Shown here piece after piece: positions 13,413 through 25,440 of a stretch of DNA of 64,000 nucleotides; the first letter of the stretch is position 1, and every line of letters begins with the position of its first letter. Made by a program: the position numbers and the translations under genes. The stretch comes from Lingula anatina (lineage: Eukaryota > Brachiopoda > Lingulata > Lingulida > Lingulidae), in assembly GCF_001039355.2 (NCBI RefSeq), contig NW_019774192.1, forward strand, positions 311,523 to 375,522, written 5' to 3'. Under the pieces are notes generated by a model. That model did not search any database. It was not told the DNA's origin and saw only the letters and a program-made list of their open reading frames with translations.

Positions 13413-13418
13413 AGAGAC
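13345..13418 (-). tRNA. tRNA-Asn (anticodon GUU)
   Basis: A 74-nt cloverleaf can be folded. The acceptor stem pairs GTCTCTG with CAGGGAC and the discriminator base is G. The D-loop region TGGCGCAATCGGTTAGCGCG matches a pol III A box and the T-arm GGTTCGAGCC matches a B box. The anticodon loop CTGTTAA gives GTT (13382-13384), which is asparagine. There is no intron, and a pol III terminator follows. It looks functional. It is the only tRNA gene I found in the window. Confidence 0.95.
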
Positions 13419-13955
13419 TTCGCTGAAAGAATTCATTGTTTAGAAATGCTATAAAGGTGTCCTATACTACGCGGCCATGATCACGTGATTTCACAACTAC
13501 TGCAATGTAAGGAAGATGAATGCGAAAAACAGATCACTACGACCCTTTTCCTATAAAGACACTATATGAGTATATCGGTCTCTGTGGATCAACCCAACTC
13601 TGCTTGAGCTCTCGCTGAGCGTAATCAGCTTAATTATGTGATATGCTCTCTGTAGAGCCGCATTGTGCATCTGCGACGCATTTTGCAACAAAAGAAAATC
13701 ATGAAAACAAATTTTGCAACTGCAGCACAATTAGCAGCCAAGATTTTTCCCAAGTTACTGAAACCAAGGAGTTTCAACAGTTGAAAATCCTTGCTGAAAT
13801 GGTGTGAAGTATTGGAAAGGGGACGGGGTTGCCTCTGCTAGGTACGCTGACATTGGTCAGGCTACAAACCCAGAGGTGCATACGATATTTCACATTGTTC
13901 CTTTTCAGACCATCATAGTTAGAAACTTACTTGATACGTCGGAGTTTAATTAATC
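13419..13955. other. Short intergenic spacer, nothing firm
   Basis: No gene or tRNA-like fold was seen. The piece near 13580-13635 resembles sequence near 19785-19840 and, reversed, near 15285-15335, which suggests a small dispersed repeat. Confidence 0.4.
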
Positions 13956-13959
13956 TTTC

Positions 13960-14935
13960 ATTAGGGGTTTGCAATCCATACTCTTTTAATTGTGAATTGG
14001 GGCGTGGTTGTCCCTGGGGGAGGGGGGTAATTTTTTACATCGTTTTTTCAGCTATCTACCCATAGTATCAGCCGTTTGAGTAAGAAACATGAAACGTACG
14101 TAGGCCTAGCAACAGTTGGCCTAATATTTGAGATGTGGAAGCTAGGGCACTTCAATTGGAAATTTTTTTTTTTTTACTTGGGGTGTGGTTCTAGGGGCGG
14201 TAGAATTTTATGTGGCATTGCAATTTCTGCCATCTACCCTTGGACCATTAAAATTGGGAACGTAAGGCTATGGGGATTTAAAAACCTGTCTTTGGGGATG
14301 TGTTGATCCCTCTGGGTTTTTGTGATCATGCAAGTGTACATCCCTTATGATAGGTTATTTAATCCCCAACGACTGTGTTCTTTCCTCTAATGGTCTAAAG
14401 ATAGATACCATAAATTACGATGTAAAAATTAAAACCAACCACCCCTAGGGACGGCCACACCCCAAGTAAAAAAAAAAACTCGTGCCTATGTACATCCCTA
14501 ACGATAAGTTTATTAATCCCCGACGTTTCAACTTCCTCAATCTATACATCTAAGGTTAGATAGCAAAAATTGCAATGGAAAAATTACAATGATGAATCAA
14601 CCACCCCTCACCCTGAGCTTCAGAGATAACTTGACACTAACCTCTTCACTATAGCCTATCTTCATCGTGTCAAGTAACTAGTGAAGAGGTTAGTGTCAAG
14701 TTATCTATGAAGCTCAGGGTGCCACCCCTAGGCTCAGCCATACCCCTAGTCACAAAAAATTGGAAGTGCCCATGCACATTCTTATCCATAGGTTAATTAA
14801 TCTCCGACGCTTTAACTTCCTCACTCTAAAGACGTTTAAAATTACGGCCAACCACCCCCAGAGACGGCCACATCTAAAGTAAAATGTCGATACATATCCC
14901 TAGGTTTATTTATCTCCTATGATTCTATTCAACTC
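13960..14935. repeat. Mosaic of inverted, degenerate ~150-200 bp units
   Basis: The left half (13985-14290) contains units with GGGTGTGGTTCTAGGGGCGG-type cores. The right half (14430-14880) contains the same cores in reverse orientation, such as CCACCCCTAGGGACGGCCAC, repeated at 14448, 14601, 14723 and 14850. Conserved spacers mention ATTAATCCCCGACG and TTCAACTTCCTCA. The region is non-coding and looks like a decayed satellite or foldback element. Confidence 0.65.
14611..14719. repeat. 41-bp inverted repeat with 27-bp loop
   Basis: The arms at 14611-14651 and 14679-14719 are reverse complements with a single mismatch. The loop is 14652-14678. It lies within the mosaic repeat and could form a long hairpin or cruciform. 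Confidence 0.9.
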
Positions 14936-15479
14936 TTATGGACTAAGAAATTACAGTGTGGAATAGATTACATATATCAAAGTCCGTCCCAGGGTCAGCC
15001 CGATTAGATTCAGCGAACCTAGTCGAGGCAACCGCGTCCCCATTCCAATTCTACCTGCTTCGTACCGATTCAGGTACTTAAGAAAAAATTGTTTGCAAAT
15101 GCGTTGCGGTTGCAAATTGCGTGTTTACGATTTTCTTTAGTTTAAAAATGCGTGGCAGTTGCAAAATCCGATCAGTTGCAATATGCGGCTGTACACCCTC
15201 TTTTGTCTACGTACCTATATACTTAAAGGTTTTCTTTATTCTACTTAATGCCAGAAGAAGCGTGTTAATCAGATTTAGCACTCTGCAACGAGAATCCCCG
15301 CAGAGCTGTGTAGATTTAAGTAGACCCATTTGATCTATGGAAATGTACGTTTAAGTTAATGAAAATGGACTGTGTAATGCCAAGATTATTTCACAATTTA
15401 CAATGATCACAGTAAAATCTTAAATTTCAAGGAACTTGGAGGAAATAGTAGGCCTATGCGTAATCAACATCATCACCAT

Positions 15480-16694
15480 CAAAACAAAGCCTATACGTCC
15501 ACCCAGGGCATCATATCGTAGACGACATATACTTCCATGGTCCATCCAAGCTTTGATATCTGCTCTCCATTTCACAGGGTCTTCATTTCGCCAGCCTGCC
15601 TCCCGTATGTTGTAACGTATTCATTCCTTGATATCATGCTTCCTAAGTCCTCATCAGTCTCCCTTGACATTTTTTTTTCGTCGCAGCAGCCTTGAATAAG
15701 AACATATGGCAATTTATCTCTATTTGGTGTCCGAAGAACTTTACCTTTCTCTCCAAGGTGGCATTTATAAGATGATTAGAGGGATATTACAGTCCTCAAA
15801 TTTGCTCCCGATTTTGCTCCACACATCAGGCCCATAGCCGGGGGGGAGGGGGGTTCGAAAGAACCCCCCTTTTTGCTGGAAAAAGGTCCACTTTGGGGAA
15901 AATTTGACCTAGGTACATGGGGATTATATGGGAAAAGGTCCACTTTTTCAGAAAAAGAACCCCCCCTTTGAAATTGCTGGCTACGGGCCTTGTAAAATGA
16001 TTAGAGGGATATTACAGTCCTCAAATTTGCTCCCGATTTTGCTCCACACATCAGGCCCATAGCCCGGGGGGGGTCGGGGGGTTCAAAAGAATCACCCTTT
16101 TTGCTGGGAAAAGGTCCGCTATGTGTAAAATTTGATCTTGGTACATGCTGCAGTTTTTATATTAAAAGGTCTACTTTTATTCAGAAAAAGCCTCCCCCCC
16201 TTTGGAATTTCTGGCTTCGGGCCTGCACATAGTCATTTCTTCCTTTTCTCTCGAGCTGATACCCAGCGATCTCCTGTAACATTTGAATACAAAAGCCATG
16301 ATAATTTCTACATTTTAAAAGCCATGATCAATTCTTCATCTTTTCTGACAAAGTCCAACTCTCGGATCCGTAGGCCTACATTAAAATTCTTTTCACCATT
16401 ATATATAGTTCTTTATCAGTTTCATTTTAGTTTCATTTTGTTTACTTTTCAGCTCCTTAGATGGAACTTGTACATATATGTATAGCCCTATTAGATGGGT
16501 GTTTTCACATTCTCTCCAATTAAGCCAATGCCCTCTAAATTTTTGGCTGCTCCGATTCTTATTTTACTCTTACACACTTGTCGCATCTTCCATGATGGTA
16601 GTCCCTTAGCTTGAATTTCTTGACATGTCCTAGGTCTTGTCCATAAAGTTTTTTTTTTTTTCAGGTGTTCATAAATGCTCTTTCCTGTAGTCAT
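15480..16694 (-). pseudogene. Degraded LINE reverse transcriptase end, minus strand
   Basis: Minus-strand translation gives scattered pieces typical of the end of a LINE reverse transcriptase: RIGAAKNLEG (near 16560), YGSESWTLSEK (near 16350-16380), FKCYRRSLGIS (near 16270), KVKFFGH (near 15745) and AGWRNEDPVKWRADIKAW (near 15540-15600). Stops and frameshifts separate them. The 225-bp tandem repeat at 15772-16221 interrupts the relic. Confidence 0.6.
15772..16221. repeat. 225-bp tandem duplication carrying a GGCCCGTAGCCAG-type element
   Basis: ATGATTAGAGGGATATTACA and about 50 following bases occur at 15772 and again at 15997, an offset of 225 bp. Each unit ends in a G-rich block. Read on the minus strand the inner part runs from AGGCCCGTAGCCAGCAATTT to a CCCCCCGGCTATGGGCCT end, which resembles a short non-autonomous DNA transposon with inverted ends. 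Confidence 0.7.
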
Positions 16695-16699
16695 AACGT

Positions 16700-18540
16700 T
16701 ACTTCACATAGAATGAGCTGGTTTAAAGTAGAAACTATCAATAAAATGCAGGTCTACTGGTATCAGAAATGTCAGAGCTTCGTCTCATACGAAAATCTAG
16801 TGGTATTAATTTCTGATGCCGCGGCTTGATTACGGGTCGGAATGACAAAGACAAACTTCAATTGATTTATTTACATATCCGCATCAATAAAGATCTTAAA
16901 TAATAGACAGGCCTAATAATACACTTTAAACTTATACACGGCTAATTATTAACAAAGTCTACAGATATAATTTTTAATTTATGCCAGTAAAATGTTATAA
17001 ACAAGTTTGTAAAGTAATGTAAGAAGATAACGCAATTCAGGCGGAATGCGTCGAGAGTCTCGTGATCTACCCTCTACCAGGGCGACAGATCGATTTTTCA
17101 CGGATATTCCTCTAGATAAATAGACAGTTATATGGCTGTGTCATGGATTTTTCGTTTTTCCTTATATAATCTGCCGCCCTGGTAAAGGGTACTTAATATC
17201 CATGCATACAAAAATGAGTGACACATGTAACATCATACGTTGGATTTAACGATGTACAATCTCAACTACCGCATTCACCTACCCACAGCGAAAGCTTTGC
17301 ACCGATTTCGTCATTCCTGTCACTTTAGCATAATAACACAGTCCTAAATGCATAGAGAAGCGCGTCTTAACGCCATATACGTAATATTTAAAGGCTAAGC
17401 AATTATAAATTACTATCGGTGCACTAATGACACTGCAATGCACATCTAACCACAACCGTACCAGTGACCTATTTAAACATGACCTTGGAAGATTTATGAC
17501 ATGAATATCTTGAGCTCTTCTGTTCTAGCAAAAGCAAACGGATTTATTGCAATATAATGAAACCGCTAGTAAAATATTTCGATTATCATAAGACAACAAA
17601 CAAGAGAAGCAAAAGACAACACACAAAACTGTTACATTGACAGCGCATGTAGAAACGCACATACATGTAGTTACACTTTAGCCTACGTCGAATTTGATAA
17701 GTAGCGCAATTCTTAGAAATCTCCCAAATCTCCTAGAAAAATAGACAAGTAAACTCTCGTAACTTATTCTAAACAGGTAATAAGCGACAAATTCTGAATG
17801 ATAGCCTACTTGGCAACATATACTTTACATAGCGATACTAATTTAATTAATACAGGGTACAATAAGATCACACTCAACTCAATAGTCGATTAACGATCAA
17901 AAATGGCTTTCACAAAGACCGCTACGTTAGCAGTTAAAGCTTTTCTTGCGCACTCAATCTTTAAAAAACCTAAATCACGGTTATAAATTCATTTTAAAAC
18001 ATACCAATAGTATGAATCGCTTGCTTCATCGACTCCTACAGTGAAATTACGGCGATGCATCTTCCTAGAACTAGACCGGCGTGTATCCTGTAGGTACCGT
18101 GTGAGCAAGTGACGAACATGCATTCTAAGAGTAACTTACCAATATCAGGGTTCCTGGCAAAACTGTAAGATCCGCATAATACCCCTCACCAGATCGATCA
18201 CGCCATTTAATAATCTCTGTAACATGGGGGTTACTGGCCAACGAAGTCTAGCCGATACCCCTCACGAGACTGAACACGTTACTACCCGCTATGCAATAAT
18301 TTGACCTAAATACAGTGACAGCAACGGGGCTAGCACAGACGAGTCTACAAATACACAGGGGGGGTTACAGATCTACTCGTAGTGAATTTTACATTATTAT
18401 CCTGGAAATAATAAAAATGTAGGGTGATGTGTTTAAATATGTTAAATTACCGGTACGTAGGCATATGGTGTGTAAGTTGCTCTCACAATTACAAAGTGTC
18501 TCGATCTATATGTACCAATACTTAATATGTTGGGTGGGTA
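16700..18540. other. Intergenic, no gene seen
   Basis: I saw no coding exon, RNA fold or clear repeat here. The words gatcacgag/cctctacc near 17060 and 17180 hint at a small inverted repeat around 17065-17190, but it is too weak to call. Confidence 0.5.
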
Positions 18541-18548
18541 ATTTGATT

Positions 18549-18706
18549 GGGGCCGTAGCGATAGTCCGAAGGTTCATTGGTCCGAATGTTCAATATAGAA
18601 CCTTAGGACCAATGAACCCTTGATTAAAAAATCCATAAAAATGTTACCACTTTTCGGACCAATGAACCTTCGGACCAATTAACCTTCGGACTATCGAGAC
18701 GCCCCC
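18549..18706. repeat. Short MITE built of TTCATTGGTCCGAA units
   Basis: The left end GGGGCCGTAGCGATAGTCCG and the right end CGGACTATCGAGACGCCCCC are imperfect inverted repeats. Inside, the 16-bp word GGTTCATTGGTCCGAA recurs in both orientations. The element is about 158 bp long and non-coding. Confidence 0.75.
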
Positions 18707-18895
18707 ATTTTATTGACTAAACAAAACTATTAAAAATTACTAATAAATAGGAGTTAAATATATATAAGTTAGGCCTGTAGGCTAGTAGGCCCTTATCGTT
18801 GTAGGCTAGTCCTAAGCCTCCGTAATCCTATCGCTCAGATATATACATGTACAAAAATAATTTCCTTTCATTTTAAACGATTTTAATGTTCAAAT

Positions 18896-21800
18896 TTACT
18901 TTTTCAACTTATACCTTGCCAGTAAAGTAAACAAACCTAACATAAGGTAAGAGAGAAAGCCTATATCCGAAACAAATGTCGTCTGTATTCCCGTCACCTT
19001 CAGAAAAATTGGGGGTTTTCTCTCTTCAAAAGATGTTATGACTAAAACATCAATTTCACCACCTTTTTTGTTTTGGCTACCGAACTTGAGACCCGAAAGA
19101 ACAAAGTTCCAAACGGCGCCCTCGCCCTCCCCATAAAATTCATCAGATTTATTAGGATGAAGCACCCACTGTCCTAGCGGTCCATAAAACATGCGGAGAA
19201 ACGGCTCTGTGGCGTTATGTACTACGGTGACGGTGCCAAATACAGGGTGGTAATATTGCCCAGCATAATTGTTGAGTGGTCTTGTTCCTGCTCCAACTGT
19301 ATCCGGGGTTTTGTTCACTCCTGACTTGTGAATGTGTTGCCACTGAGCGAATGGAGCGGGAAATGTGCAAATCGTGGAACTGTTCAGCCATGGTTTCTCC
19401 TCCAAAACGATGTCCAACAAGTGCGCCATCAACACGTGCCTTCGCAGGTGAGGCCTGTCGTTTGTGTTGAAATTCAAATATATGCCACTCTGTTTTGATG
19501 GAATAAATGCGAGAATGGAAGAAAATCCGTGAGTTGACCCGGTGTGCGCCACTATAGGGTATCCTAAAACGAGGAACGGGAATAAAAATATATATTAACC
19601 CCTAACCGTTTTTTCCATATCTCATGCTGTCACAATTCCATTAAATTATCTCCTTCTAGCAAATATTAAAAATTTACCTGTCTCTGTTACGAGAACAATT
19701 AGGTGACAGAGTATATTAACTTTAATATAATTCTAGGTCCCACTTGTTTAGTGCGTCTTAGGCCCAATTCCATAGACACCATCGATCGGTCTACGTGAAT
19801 CGACCCAATCCTTTGGGGGCTCTTGCTGAGTACAATCAGGTAAATATGTTAACACTTCTCGCCTTGGTCTAATTAATGTATTATACAAAAAAGTTGGTGA
19901 ATATTCGAGTACGTTGGAAATGAGGTGTGCCATTTAGTAGAGCTGAATGCACTTAGCAAGAGTCCCTGCAGAGATGGATCGATCTATCGGTACGTGGGCC
20001 TGTGGTGTGTCTATATGGGAATGGGGTTCTTGTATAAACGGTCATATACTAGTAGGTTCCAGGTGTATAATAAAAGTCCACTGTGCGCATAGATTAAGTA
20101 AATAATACAAAAAATTAAGGCAGCATTCCTGGGTCATCAGTCCCTTTTCATAGGGTCTTAAGAGAGGTAGAGGACTTTGCGACTTGATTAAAATGATAAT
20201 GAAATAACCGAAAGAATATTCTCAAACATCTTTCTTCATCAACACCACAAAGAAAGAAAGAAAAAAAGAAAGAAAGAAAGAAAGGAATTAACAAACAAAC
20301 AAACAATTATTTAATTAATAAAGTAAATGGGAAATAATTAAAATCACTTATTATGACTGAAAAGTGCCAACCAAACTTCTTGTACCTCGGTAATGGCCAC
20401 TTTTCCAAGCACAGCCATATTCTTCAAAAAGCAATGTGACCGGAGTAGTGGGCCGGACTGTTAGTTTGTTGCGGGGATGAAGTGCTAGAATCACTGGTCT
20501 GTAAACTTCTGTAAGGGCTTTCTTCGAAACTACTTGAAGGCCGCCCTCCGCCTTGCCTTCGTTAAGTTGAAACAGTAGCCATTTCCCCATGTCTATTGCA
20601 TCGGAAACGATAGCCATTGATGGGGGATTCATTGACCATAATCTGTAAAATGAAGTAAAAAAAATATAATCAGGATTTTTGTTCGTTTGCAATAACATCT
20701 ATACCAATAATGAATACACAAAATGAAAGACCTGTTCTGAATTTCATGTTAAACAAGAACAAAAAAAACTCAAATCAAAGAGCACTTACTTCAAGATATC
20801 AGTTGATATTTCTCGACGTGCTTCAGGTTTGTCATAGGGAAAATGGTAAGGTGTCGGCAGATGAAATTGTTCATAATTGGTGGAGTTGAGAACGGCGGTA
20901 TTGAGCATGCGTAATGGTGTCAACAACTCGTCCTGCACGGCATCTGCCCAGCGTTTCCCGGTCAGACGTTGTGTCACGTGACCAACTAGGCCATACATGA
21001 GGTTGTTGTACAGGAATTTGCTTCTGAGAGGATAGCCTGCTTCGAAATCAGGTAGGTGTCTAAAAACAAAGCAAACAAAGACGAATAAATAACCGATGTG
21101 ATTCTAGAATATAAGCAGGGGTGGATCCAGGATTATTTGAAAGGGGGTCCGGTTTTTAGGAATGTCAAGCCGAGGATGCCAAGCCGCCCCCGACCCCTCT
21201 CCTTGGCTTGAGGTTCGAGGCCCGCTGAAAATTTGGTATTTTAGAGGGCGAACGGTGCCATTTGGTACGGTTTAGAATTACGATTCGGCTAATCAAAATT
21301 CAAATTTCAACATGGGACCATTGGTGTGATTTTTTTCAGAAATCAAGGGGGGGCTGTCAGGGGGTCCACATTCCCCACCCCCAAAATCCGCCACTGTCGA
21401 ATGAACACTTTATAACCAAAAGAACTTCCAACTTTAAAGATCTTAAAAGTAAGTCTGATAACCAGAATCATCTATATTGTAATGAATCCAGCTTGTTGCG
21501 TCTGAAACTGGACGTCTTTAACAAATGACAGTTATTTTGGCTTACTCAGCAAGGTTGTCTAACGTTATCTGTCCATTCAGTCTGGCCTTGTCGTAGTTGA
21601 GAATTCCCGTCCTGTGACTGAGAAGGTCCCGAGCTGTGACATGTGACGTCAATTCTTCCGTCGAAAATTTCAAATCGCGCAGTCCTTCCACTGACGTCAG
21701 CGGTGTGTCTAAGTGAAGTCTGAGGGGAAAAAATCGCATTTGTTTTACAATGATGTTCATAATTAATTTTGAAGTCAAAGACAAAAATTAATAAATAAGT

Positions 21801-23561
21801 CCTATATGGTAGTGGTTTAAGCTCTCATTCAGAAAAGAACAATCTATCACTTAGCCTTCGATCGTAGTTGATATATTTAGTCTAGTTTGAAAAACCTCAT
21901 GGAATGACATACAAAATGTTTGGGAAAAAATCGAATAAATAATATTCCACCAACAATTTATGTTCAACAGAGGAATTGACAAACGAATTTCATGTACATG
22001 CAATAACTCACCCTGCACAAACCAAAATCAATGTTAGTAAAATATACGGCTCCATACGATTGTGAAGTTATAGCCTATTTACCGGTACATGTACCAAATT
22101 ACAATCAAATCGGTTTTAATCTTACCCCATTCCATATAATTCGTTCGATAGCAAAGTAGCTGCGAAGGCTTTCGTCAACGAACCTATTTCAAACAGTGTA
22201 GTGTTTTTAACAGGTTCGCGGCTCAATTCGTCCTTTACGCCGTAGCCCTTCGCCAAAATAATACGCCCATTTTTCACCAGAGTTAACGATAACCCTGGGA
22301 TGTTAAAGCAGGACAGAACGTCCATTATCAAGGCGTCTAATCCAGTCTCTTCTTTTGAGATCCGTTGCACGCTAGTCAGCGGAGCTGTAAAGCAAATGGA
22401 TATATATCTAATTAGTAAAGTAATGAAAGTACATCAACTATTTTTTCATAACTATAGAAATTAAAGTAGAGTCTAATAGGTGTTAGAATGGGACAACATT
22501 TCGGAGATTTTTATTTGTATACGTTAGTGTCCCTTGCCACCGTGGCCTTTCCTTTATCTGCAGGTAGCGTCATTATATGTCCTCATTACACTGTAGATGA
22601 GGCAATGGTCTTACGTGCCTTGAGGCTTATGTTAGAATTGGGGAGCTTGCATTGCGCGAAATTGCTATTCACATGATCACGAGCTCTACATTGTAGATGT
22701 TAGATTGAAGCTAAGTGTGTGACTCTCTTTATTTGGTCAAGAATGACTTTGTTTTATCATCTTATCTAGATACCGCAAGAAATCTTTTCACGAAGTGTTT
22801 TTAAAATGATACGATTAAAGGGATAATAACTCTTCGTTTTGGCCAAAAAATGAATTTTCCTGGAGTAAACAACAATTTTCCCATACTTACCAATGGTTAA
22901 TGAATCCATTTTAACATTCAAAGTTAGTCCCTGGTTTTTTTCTAAAAAGTTTGGTTTTTTGTTAAAATCTCTTAAGAGATTATAACAGAGTACGACCATC
23001 AATGGAGGTCACGTGATCTGAAGACAAGCTCAGATATCAGAATAATAGCTATAACTGCAGTTTGTGTGGTAAAACAGAATATATTATATTTCTATGAGTT
23101 GTTCACAATGTTTTTATTGCGAAATATAGATATCATACAAAGAGTTATTATCCCTTTAAGCAATACCAAATATGAAATGTTATTTCTAAGTATCTATTAA
23201 AACAATAAGAATAATAAGAGAAACATTTTTAAAATAATTTTGTCGATGGTGTCCGATATAAATATCTTGCCGATTTGGAGAGAAATGTTGAAAATTCCGA
23301 GAAAACAATTTTATATACTAATACCTTTTATCAAAGACTAAAGTGTGTGACTTTATCAAGAGAAAACTGACCAATGTCAGCTTCTCTACAATAACTGTGC
23401 GATCACTTTGTCGCAGATCAAACTGTCGTAAATTTTAAATCTGTCTAGTCTAAACCTGATAAGCTTCCCTACATGTCCGAATTACTTGATCTTAAACAAG
23501 ATGACGTGAGAACGAAGATAATACCTGTGAAAACTAGCATCAATGCCAAAAGACACTTCAT
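18896..23561 (-). CDS. Secreted serine beta-lactamase-like protein, copy A (6 exons, 554 aa)
   Basis: Exons in transcript order: 23561-23525, 22384-22126, 21719-21546, 21059-20790, 20642-20386, 19563-18896; all GT-AG and all phases agree. Residues 1-17 (MKCLLALMLVFTAPLTS) look like a signal peptide. The domain is the class C-type beta-lactamase/penicillin-binding fold: nucleophile motif SLTK at 81-84, YNN at 174-176 and HTG at 339-341, matching SxxK, YxN and the K/HTG box. A YAGQY segment (432-436) begins a small C-terminal domain often found after this fold. A hydrophobic segment near 533-549 followed by RYKLKK suggests a membrane anchor with the enzyme outside. Family members are esterases, peptidases or hydrolases; the substrate here is unknown. 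Copy B at 32178-37500 is a close paralogue with the same exon lengths except the last. Confidence 0.9.
20249..20284. repeat. (AAAG)n microsatellite in copy A intron 5
   Basis: The tract is followed by a short (ACAA)n run. The matching intron position in copy B carries (AAAT)n instead (33285-33313). Confidence 0.85.
21116..21396. mobile_element. CAG(T/G)GG(C/T)GGAT MITE in copy A intron 3
   Basis: The element runs from CAGGGGTGGATCCAGG to AAAATCCGCCACTG and contains AGGGCGAACGGTGCCATTTG and GACCATTGGTGTGATTT. Close relatives lie at 63133-63376 and, inverted, at 62005-62215, with a fragment at 37880-37986. It is absent from the same intron of copy B. It resembles non-autonomous hAT-type elements, which is an inference from the ends. 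Confidence 0.7.
22815..23159. mobile_element. 337-bp TTAA-flanked MITE upstream of copy A exon 2
   Basis: The element is 22819-23155 with TTAA at 22815-22818 and 23156-23159. Its ends match the copy at 704-1073. In copy B the orthologous site (37092-37095) is a single intact TTAA with the flanks joined. The insertion lies in intron 1 of copy A and postdates the gene duplication. Confidence 0.9.
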
Positions 23562-24499
23562 CGCGCTTTTACTGGTCTACCTGGCTGCTCCGATAGAATG
23601 TCTTCCTGATAAATCAATCGACTATGACTTGGACTGCACATGCGCCGATACCGCCCAGAATGAACGACACACAATGGAGCGTTTAGTTCTAATTCAGCCT
23701 TTATTCGAAATGACCCAAGTGAGTCAATCAAATGAACAAATGTTGTGCAATTCACCCTCTGGTTATTTTCGCTGAATGCATTATCTTCCAGGGAATAGAT
23801 GTTATTGAGTAACTTAGATGGGCACTGAACATCGAGTTATCACGTATTCTCTCTCTTCAACAAAGGGTCTACTCGGATAATTAATAGAGACATTTTTCGT
23901 GAACTGTTATCCGTACTAGTTACCAATTTATTGTTTAAAGCACTCTTCCCGTCAAAAGACAATAGGCCGTGTGGTGCTTTATTTTGTGCCTCGACGTATA
24001 AAACCTTTTAGCCATCCAAGTTTCTTGTTAAGTCACGTCATCCACGAATGCGTTCCACTTACAGGTTTCTACACTGAACTTTGGTTTTAAATTATAAACA
24101 TTTCGGTTGAAATAATCTTTAGAAACAAATAAATAAATTCTCAAAGGACACAACACTCTTTTTCATGGAACGAATCAGGACTCCCAACCATTTTATTAGG
24201 GCGGTTCCAAATCTCTTACCTCTCTTTTTTTCCTCAACCACCTTTTCTTCCACGGAGGTACTGTAACGCTTCAAGATACCCTGAGAGCGATCTCTCCGAA
24301 AATGTTTGCGACCGTGTCTGAACTCACTTTTTTTTAATATCGATATTATTTAAAAATACCAGTAACATTTAAAAAGAGAGATACAGGTATATTGAAAACA
24401 TACTAAGGGTATACGTGCCAAGAACCTGACACGTTGAGTTACCTGTTTACCTGGCTTGGGGAGTGCGGCGTTGCATAATTAACAAGTTTAATTATTGTA

Positions 24500-24960
24500 G
24501 GGGAAGAGGTTTCCTCCCGACTCTGTAAGTTGTGTCACATGAACTTGATTGAGGATGAGGTCCACTTTGTGTTAATATGCCCTCTATACGTGGACATACG
24601 ACACCAGTTTTTGGGAGACCTGGACGGCAGTAATGTCGACAGGGAAGATTTAATTAAAACGTTAATACACATAATTGTAAATAAACCTAAAAACTTGGCA
24701 CATTATTTAAAAGACAGTTTAAGTCTAAGACAGACAGTCTTATTTAAGGCGGCACATGTGCTGAGTATACCATGAATTATAGTGTTTATTTAACTTCCAG
24801 CTTTAATATTTATGTATATATATTACTATGATGATTATTTTTTTTTACTATTATTATTATTCTCTGTTTCTGATATATTGTAGTATTATATAGTACGGTG
24901 ACTTGTAGGCCCATGAGGCCGGGTGAGGCTCTCACATGTCACGTTAATAAATAAATAAAT
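24500..24960 (+). pseudogene. LINE 3' end (zinc-knuckle tail) inserted upstream of copy A
   Basis: The frame 24530-24775 begins LCHMNLIEDEVHFVLICPLY, the C-x2-C...H...C motif that ends the reverse transcriptase ORF of several LINE clades, and closes with a stop. About 180 bp of untranslated sequence and an AATAAATAAATAAAT tail follow. Copy B shows the uninterrupted sequence at about 40835-40850, so this is a 5'-truncated insertion made after the duplication. Confidence 0.75.
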
Positions 24961-25119
24961 AATATTATTTACGAGCACCTGCATACCCTTTGGTAACCAG
25001 GCATTTTAATTGCGTCATAAAGTAGTAAGCTCAACTAAGGGAGGTTAATTTGGAATACTGTCAGCTTTTAATATGAATACGGAAGACCGTCACAGACAAA
25101 ATAAGAAGATAGTCAACGA

Positions 25120-25237
25120 AATCTTATTTTTTTACCCTCTTCCGTTAGAAAAAAATTCAATGTCCGTCAATGTAAACTTAAATAGTTTTGACCGTTTTCC
25201 GAAAGACCCAGAAGACGGCCTCCATCCGCCCTTAAAT
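25120..25237. repeat. Fragment of a short CAGGGGCGGATC-type element
   Basis: The words CCGTCAATGTAAACTT and GAAAGACCCAGAAGACGGCC match the elements at 40438-40605 and 51456-51622. The ends are degraded. Confidence 0.6.
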
Positions 25238-25402
25238 CAACTACAAAGTTTCACGATTACATGTGCAGACAAACGAAAACACCCAACTATAGTACTGCAA
25301 ATGGTGCGATTATCATACAAACTTGGACTACTTCCAATGTGCGTCGTTACGCAAAAATATAATCGATAAGATGCTATGAAACTGAAATAATAATAAAAAT
25401 AC

Positions 25403-25440
25403 CTGTAAGGGCTAGCATCAATAATAAAAAGACACTTCAT
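25403..25440 (-). pseudogene. Relic of a lactamase-like exon 1
   Basis: Minus-strand ATGAAGTGTCTTTT followed by GATGCTAGCCCTTACAG|GTATT matches exon 1 of copies A (23525-23561) and B (37464-37500), including the donor. It is one base longer (38 against 37) and so cannot be spliced in frame to exon 2. It is evidence for a further, now lost, gene copy. Confidence 0.8.

Noticed and set aside
23473-23775. 100-residue plus-strand open frame near copy A
   Set aside because: It is antisense to the real minus-strand signal-peptide exon at 23525-23561 and has no family resemblance.
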